In this document: piece after piece, positions 1 to 2,902 of the stretch
Numbering within the stretch: the first letter of the stretch is position 1
Layout of the letters: every line of letters begins with the position of its first letter
Source of the DNA: Bacteroidota bacterium
Lineage (GTDB): Bacteria; Bacteroidota; Bacteroidia; NS11-12g; UBA9320
Assembly (NCBI GenBank): GCA_003485825.1
Contig: DNHN01000242.1
Coordinates: 5,501-11,032 of the forward strand
Direction of reading: 5' to 3'
Length of the DNA stretch: 5,532 nt
The notes under the pieces: generated by a model
The model's input: only the letters and a program-made list of their open reading frames with translations
What the model was told of the DNA's origin: nothing
Database searches by the model: none
Translations under genes and position numbers: made by a program

Positions 1-1
1 C

Positions 2-376
2 GATGAGCAGATAGAGAATTTAAAAGAGCTATGTGAGAAGGTTCTTCAACCTATTCGTGATAAGTTTGGCCCCGTGCGTGTAACATCTGGACTGAGGGTT
101 CCAGATTTAAATACTGCTATCGGTGGGTCTAAATCGTCGCAACATTGTAAGGGTGAGGCGGCAGACATAAATTTATGTGCCAATGGATGTGGAGGTAAGA
201 ACTCGGATGTCTTTAACTATATAAAAGAATCATTAACATTTGATCAGTTGATATGGGAATTTGGCGATTCTTGCCCAGCGTGGGTTCATGTGTCTTATAA
301 GTATGGGCATAATAGGGGTCAGGTTCTTAAGGCTAGTAAAAAAAACGGAAGAACCGTTTACACTAAATTATCATGA
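2..376 (+). CDS. M15-family zinc peptidase endolysin (5' end outside window)
   Basis: This is a predicted peptidoglycan peptidase of the M15 type (D-Ala-D-Ala carboxypeptidase / L-Ala-D-Glu endopeptidase fold), acting in the periplasm as the phage endolysin. The frame is open from the first bases of the window, so the GTG at 74 is internal and the true start lies upstream. With the codon at 2-4 as residue 1, the family motif S-x-H-x-x-G-x-A-x-D is complete at residues 46-55, giving zinc ligands H48 and D55. The third ligand is H96 in WVHVSY, and E86 in LIWEFGD is the likely catalytic acid. The stretch VTSGLR at 27-32 is also typical. About 124 residues are visible; I infer that roughly 20-30 N-terminal residues are missing. 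There are five cysteines (11, 49, 59, 63, 91), unlike the cysteine-free fibre proteins downstream. The gene overlaps the next one by ATGA. The family call is firm. The lysis role rests on context; a virion-associated peptidase is the alternative. Confidence 0.88.
   Translation, partial: DEQIENLKELCEKVLQPIRDKFGPVRVTSGLRVPDLNTAIGGSKSSQHCKGEAADINLCANGCGGKNSDVFNYIKESLTFDQLIWEFGDSCPAWVHVSYKYGHNRGQVLKASKKNGRTVYTKLS
373..376 (+). promoter_or_regulatory. ATGA stop/start overlap coupling the lysis genes
   Basis: The endolysin stop TGA (374-376) overlaps the ATG (373-375) of the lipoprotein gene. Such overlaps usually mean that ribosomes finishing the first gene reinitiate on the second. No Shine-Dalgarno sequence is visible just upstream, which makes coupling the simplest explanation for expression of the second gene. 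Confidence 0.7.
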
Positions 377-816
377 AGTGTAGCGCTCTTAGTATAATTG
401 TTTTTTTATCTTTGTCGTTAATAATTTTAACAACTAGCTGCTCTTCAAAATGGCACCTACAGAAAGCAATACAGAAAGACCCAACAATGTTAGTTCAAGA
501 CACAATAGTTGTCAAGGACACGGTTGTGACAAAGCCGACTGCTGTATTGGATACGGTCATCATCTCAAAGATAGATACCATAGAAATTGTAAAGAACAAC
601 TTCCGAGTAAAGATTATGCGGAGCTTCGACACCCTAATAATAGATGGAGGTTGTGAGTCTGACACTGTGTTTCGAAATATAGAAGTTCCGTATACCAAAA
701 TAGAATACAAGGCCGCGACCAAATATCAAAAGTTTAGTGGCTACATAGTGGGTGTTTCTTTTGTGTTAGTTATACTAGCGATAGCATTGTCATACATAAG
801 AAAGCGCCTCCTATAA
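373..816 (+). CDS. Candidate unimolecular spanin (lipoprotein with C-terminal membrane segment)
   Basis: I infer that this 147-residue protein is a u-spanin, tethering outer and inner membranes and fusing them after the endolysin has cut the wall. Residues 1-22 form a basic-start, hydrophobic signal (MK, then a Leu/Ile/Ser-rich core) ending in LTTSC. C23 is the likely lipidated cysteine, followed by Ser-Ser, which is compatible with outer-membrane sorting. Residues 24-120 are a hydrophilic domain rich in alternating V/I/T/D with recurring Asp-Thr pairs (DTIVVKDTVV, LDTVII, IDTIEI), so probably beta-stranded rather than coiled coil. Residues 124-142 form one hydrophobic helix followed by RKRLL, placing the C-terminus in the cytoplasm. 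Known u-spanins such as phage T1 gp11 have this order and a similar size. The lipobox is loose at -3 (Thr). The start overlaps the endolysin stop, so the two are probably translationally coupled. The alternative is another small phage lipoprotein of unknown role. I recognise the architecture, not a specific family. Confidence 0.65.
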   Translation: MKCSALSIIVFLSLSLIILTTSCSSKWHLQKAIQKDPTMLVQDTIVVKDTVVTKPTAVLDTVIISKIDTIEIVKNNFRVKIMRSFDTLIIDGGCESDTVFRNIEVPYTKIEYKAATKYQKFSGYIVGVSFVLVILAIALSYIRKRLL

Positions 817-822
817 ATTTGT

Positions 823-830
823 TATCTTTG
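823..830 (+). promoter_or_regulatory. Possible Bacteroidetes -7 promoter box (TATCTTTG)
   Basis: TATCTTTG matches the TAnnTTTG -7 element of Bacteroidetes promoters. It lies in the only sizeable gap of the window (817-863), about 33 bp before the ATG of the first fibre gene, which is where a promoter separating lysis and fibre transcription could sit. Against it, no TTG or TTTG lies at the usual distance of about 17-23 bp upstream. The six fixed bases also recur by chance: TAnnTTTG is found at 61, 407 and about 1139 and 4060 as well, all inside coding sequence. Its position is the main argument. Confidence 0.3.
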
Positions 831-847
831 TGAGAATCCTTTCATTG

Positions 848-863
848 GAAATAAAATATAGAA
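848..863 (+). promoter_or_regulatory. A-rich translation leader without Shine-Dalgarno
   Basis: The bases before the ATG at 864 are almost pure A and T with no GGAG-type core. The leaders before 1603 (ACTAAAACAAAC) and 2903 (A/T-rich, ending TAGACTAG) are similar. This is the usual initiation context in Bacteroidetes, whose ribosomes rely little on Shine-Dalgarno pairing, and it supports the inferred host group. An in-frame TAA at 852-854 rules out a start further upstream for the gene at 864. Confidence 0.5.
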
Positions 864-1595
864 ATGGCAAGAATTAGTACATACGCTTTAGATGAAAACT
901 TAATCGCTAGTGATAAGTGGATAGGCACTTCTGCAAATGATTCTAACGCAACTAAAAACTATTCTGTAGGAAATGTAACGGACTACTTGAATAAGTCAGG
1001 AGTTATTGACTCTCAGACCTTGCGTTACAAGTATCAAGACGTAACACCTCAAGACACTAGAGAGGTGGGAACTATATCTTTCGCCACATCGCAGGGTAGT
1101 ACCGTTAATTTTTCTAGCATAACCACATGGGTTCTTAGTAAGTTTGCAAAGCCAGATAAGCAAGTAGACTCTTTTTACACATCACCACTTATTGGTTCTT
1201 ACGTTTTAGTAACCAACGCTGCAAACGTGTCTAATTGGGCAGTGTACTTGTGGACTGGATCCGCAGCAACCACAGACCCTAATTTTTACAATATAGGACT
1301 TACTTATATTTCGGGATCTGGAGTCTTACAAAAAAACAAAGACTATCTTATTTCTCTGCTAACCTACGACGTCGCAGGACAGACGGGAGATAAAACTTTT
1401 GTATTCACTCAAGGTGTACCCGCTACAACTTGGACTATACAACATAACTTAGGTAAGTTTCCCTCTGTGGGTGCTGTAGATACAGCAAGCGTAGCAAACG
1501 GACAATTATATTACGGAGACGTAAAATATATAGATTCAAATAATTTAACAGTAACATTTGCCTCTCAGTTTTCAGGCAAAGCATATTTAAACTAA
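864..1595 (+). CDS. Phage tail fibre / receptor-binding structural protein (243 aa)
   Basis: This is a predicted virion protein of the tail fibre or adhesin type. The N-terminal part (1-43: MARISTYALDENL..., SDKWIGTSANDSNATKNYSVG, DYLN) resembles the start of many marine phage structural proteins, where a short segment names and probably attaches the fibre; I recognise it by pattern only. The middle (about 50-185) has no motif I can name. The C-terminal part (189-243) has the form WTIQHNLGKFP, then D-V-K-Y-I-D-x-N-N-L-T-V-T-F and S-G-K-A-Y. This is a small beta-sandwich module found at the tips of many phage fibres. There is no cysteine, signal peptide or membrane segment. The start is fixed by an in-frame TAA at 852-854. 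The gene is followed after only 7 bp by the next fibre gene, so the two are cotranscribed. By hand count, Asp codons are mostly GAC (9 of 16), unlike the next gene. The exact place in the virion is not shown. Confidence 0.7.
   Translation: MARISTYALDENLIASDKWIGTSANDSNATKNYSVGNVTDYLNKSGVIDSQTLRYKYQDVTPQDTREVGTISFATSQGSTVNFSSITTWVLSKFAKPDKQVDSFYTSPLIGSYVLVTNAANVSNWAVYLWTGSAATTDPNFYNIGLTYISGSGVLQKNKDYLISLLTYDVAGQTGDKTFVFTQGVPATTWTIQHNLGKFPSVGAVDTASVANGQLYYGDVKYIDSNNLTVTFASQFSGKAYLN
1428..1592 (+). other. C-terminal WTIxHNLG-type fibre tip module
   Basis: Residues 189-243 of the 864-1595 protein carry W190, H194-N195-L196-G197 and P200, a central Y-x-D-V/Y-I-D strand pair, and the ending L-T-V-T-F...S-G-K-A-Y. 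The module is typical of the distal end of fibre proteins and marks the C-terminus as the likely contact or trimer-capping region. A related layout ends the next gene. Confidence 0.6.
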
Positions 1596-1602
1596 AACAA
1601 AC

Positions 1603-2874
1603 ATGGCAATTAATTTCTTAAATAGTGTTGATCTAAATACAAGTCAACTATTAAACGCAGTAATACAAAACGTAGGCGCTGATCCAACAAGTGTTCTTCA
1701 AGGTCAGATTATATATAGAACAGATACTAATCAATTAAAAGTAGCTAATGGAACTGGCTATGTTCAAGTTGGTGGTAGTTTCACTTTAAGAGCAGCTGAC
1801 TCAACATCTCCAAACAATGATTTTACAGTAACACCTGGTTCTACTGTTAGTTTAGCCGGTGGTACTAATATGACAGTTACTAGAGGCGGTTCTGGATCTG
1901 AAAACGTTTTTACTGTAAATACAACAGCAACACCTGATCAGACAATAACACTAACAGGTGCTGTAACAGGAACAGGTACTGGTTCTTTTGTAACTACATT
2001 GCAGCAAGTTGTAGATACAACAAAATTTGTAGCCACTGCAATTACTAAATCTGGTGAAGATTTTATTACAAATGCTGTTGATACACAAATACCAACTACA
2101 AAATCTGTATACAACTATGTTAATTTAGCACTAACTGGTACTTTAATATTTAAAGGTGGTTTCAATGCAAGTACTGGTGTCGTAGTATCAGGGCCGAATA
2201 CTGGTGATAAGATGTACACGCTAGATCAAGATCTTGCTATAACAACAGGAGATTACTACGTTGCAACTGTTGCTGGTAATTTCTTCGGTGATGCAAGTAT
2301 ACCCTTGACTGTAGGTGATCAGGTTATAGCTGATGCTACAGTTGCTGCAGGTAGTGTCACTAAAACAGATTTTACCATTGTTCAAGCAGATAGAGATTTA
2401 GCCACACTTACAACAGTTGGTATTGGTAATGTAAACGCAAGTGCAACTTCAGGTATAGATGTTTCATATTCTGCTGGTACAGCTAGTTTAGTTGTTGATG
2501 TAAATGAAATAAGTTCTTCTACAGATAAGCCATCTAAAGTATTAGGTACAGACTCAAGTGGTAACACTAGGACTTTTACAGATTCAGAATTTTTTCAACA
2601 TAGATTTAAAAATGTATCTTTAGACAGCTCTAGTACAGCTATATCAAGATCTGTTTCTGGTGGAGTAACTACATTTGTTGTAGATGTTAGTAATGCTGCT
2701 ATCTTTGGCACAGCAGGTTCAGCTTTAAATACAACAATAGAAATACTAGATCACAGTGATGGTGCAACTGTATATGCTGAAATAACAAGACCAGATGCTG
2801 CTGAATTAACTATTGCATTTTTAGGAACTAAAGCAGATGGAGATTACGATGTACTTTTGACAAACGTAGGATAA
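1603..2874 (+). CDS. Phage tail fibre protein (423 aa)
   Basis: This is a modular tail fibre or adhesin protein. Residues 1-58 (MAINFLNSVDLN...QLLNAVIQNV, then GQIIYRTDTNQLKVANG) form a segment common at the N-terminus of marine phage fibres, probably the virion-attachment end. Residues 117-133 are a Thr-Gly-rich strand repeat (LTGAVTGTGTGSFVTTL). Residues 163-277 run from IPTTKSVYNYV through LIFKGGFNAS, a G-D-x-Y-x-V core and VGDQVIAD to LATLTTVGIGNV, a module seen repeatedly in such fibres. Residues 334-423 form a small beta-rich end module (TIEILDHSDGATVYAEITR, ELTIAF). There is no cysteine and no signal peptide. The start is certain because an in-frame TAA lies at 1588-1590. Asp codons are GAT in 29 of 32 cases by hand count, a clear shift from the preceding gene, which could mean a separate origin. 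The fibre class is secure by pattern; receptor and assembly partner are unknown. Confidence 0.78.
   Translation: MAINFLNSVDLNTSQLLNAVIQNVGADPTSVLQGQIIYRTDTNQLKVANGTGYVQVGGSFTLRAADSTSPNNDFTVTPGSTVSLAGGTNMTVTRGGSGSENVFTVNTTATPDQTITLTGAVTGTGTGSFVTTLQQVVDTTKFVATAITKSGEDFITNAVDTQIPTTKSVYNYVNLALTGTLIFKGGFNASTGVVVSGPNTGDKMYTLDQDLAITTGDYYVATVAGNFFGDASIPLTVGDQVIADATVAAGSVTKTDFTIVQADRDLATLTTVGIGNVNASATSGIDVSYSAGTASLVVDVNEISSSTDKPSKVLGTDSSGNTRTFTDSEFFQHRFKNVSLDSSSTAISRSVSGGVTTFVVDVSNAAIFGTAGSALNTTIEILDHSDGATVYAEITRPDAAELTIAFLGTKADGDYDVLLTNVG
2143..2433 (+). other. GGFNAS...VGIGNV internal fibre module
   Basis: This is residues 181-277 of the 1603-2874 protein. It reads L-I-F-K-G-G-F-N-A-S, then G-D-K-M-Y, Y-Y-V-A-T-V-A-G-N-F-F, V-G-D-Q-V-I-A-D, and ends at L-T-T-V-G-I-G-N-V. 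The order of a Gly-rich opening, a Tyr/Val strand, a VGD turn and a final VGIGNV is a module I recognise from other phage fibres. It probably forms a compact knob in the shaft; its ligand, if any, is unknown. Confidence 0.5.
2602..2871 (+). other. C-terminal beta-rich module of the second fibre gene
   Basis: Residues 334-423 contain S-G-G-V-T-T-F-V-V-D-V, then I-E-I-L-D-H-S-D-G-A-T-V-Y-A-E-I-T-R and E-L-T-I-A-F...Y-D-V-L-L. The later part aligns by eye with the end of the 864-1595 protein (D...Y-x-D-V-K...N-L-T-V-T-F...A-Y). I infer the same small beta-sandwich fold at both fibre tips. Confidence 0.45.
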
Positions 2875-2902
2875 AAAATAATCAAATAAAATAATAGACT
2901 AG
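2875..2902 (+). other. 28-bp A/T-rich gap between fibre genes
   Basis: This short spacer holds no hairpin, no terminator-like GC stem with a T run, and no promoter pair. It serves as the A-rich leader of the next gene. It ends in TAG (2900-2902), in frame with and directly before the ATG, so the start at 2903 cannot be moved upstream. Confidence 0.6.

Noticed and set aside
74..376. GTG at 74 as the endolysin start
   Set aside because: The frame is open to the window edge, and the upstream codons encode a normal M15 N-terminal helix (ENLKELCEKVLQPIRDKFG), so the gene begins before the window.
407..414. Second TATCTTTG as a promoter inside the lipoprotein gene
   Set aside because: It encodes part of the signal peptide (L-S-L), has no -33 box, and is not followed by a start codon at a useful distance.
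450..656. Overlapping + strand reading frame inside the spanin candidate, as an Rz1-like embedded o-spanin
   Set aside because: Its 68 residues have no signal peptide, lipobox or proline-rich part. It is His/Arg/Asn-rich and looks like an out-of-frame shadow.
495..722. Minus-strand reading frame of 75 codons
   Set aside because: It lies wholly inside the lipoprotein gene, with no leader or domain of its own; it is a shadow of the V/I/T-rich + strand protein.
842..853. Hairpin TTTC-ATTG-GAAA as a terminator after the lysis genes
   Set aside because: The stem is only 4 bp and AT-rich with no T run after it, so it is too weak to end transcription.
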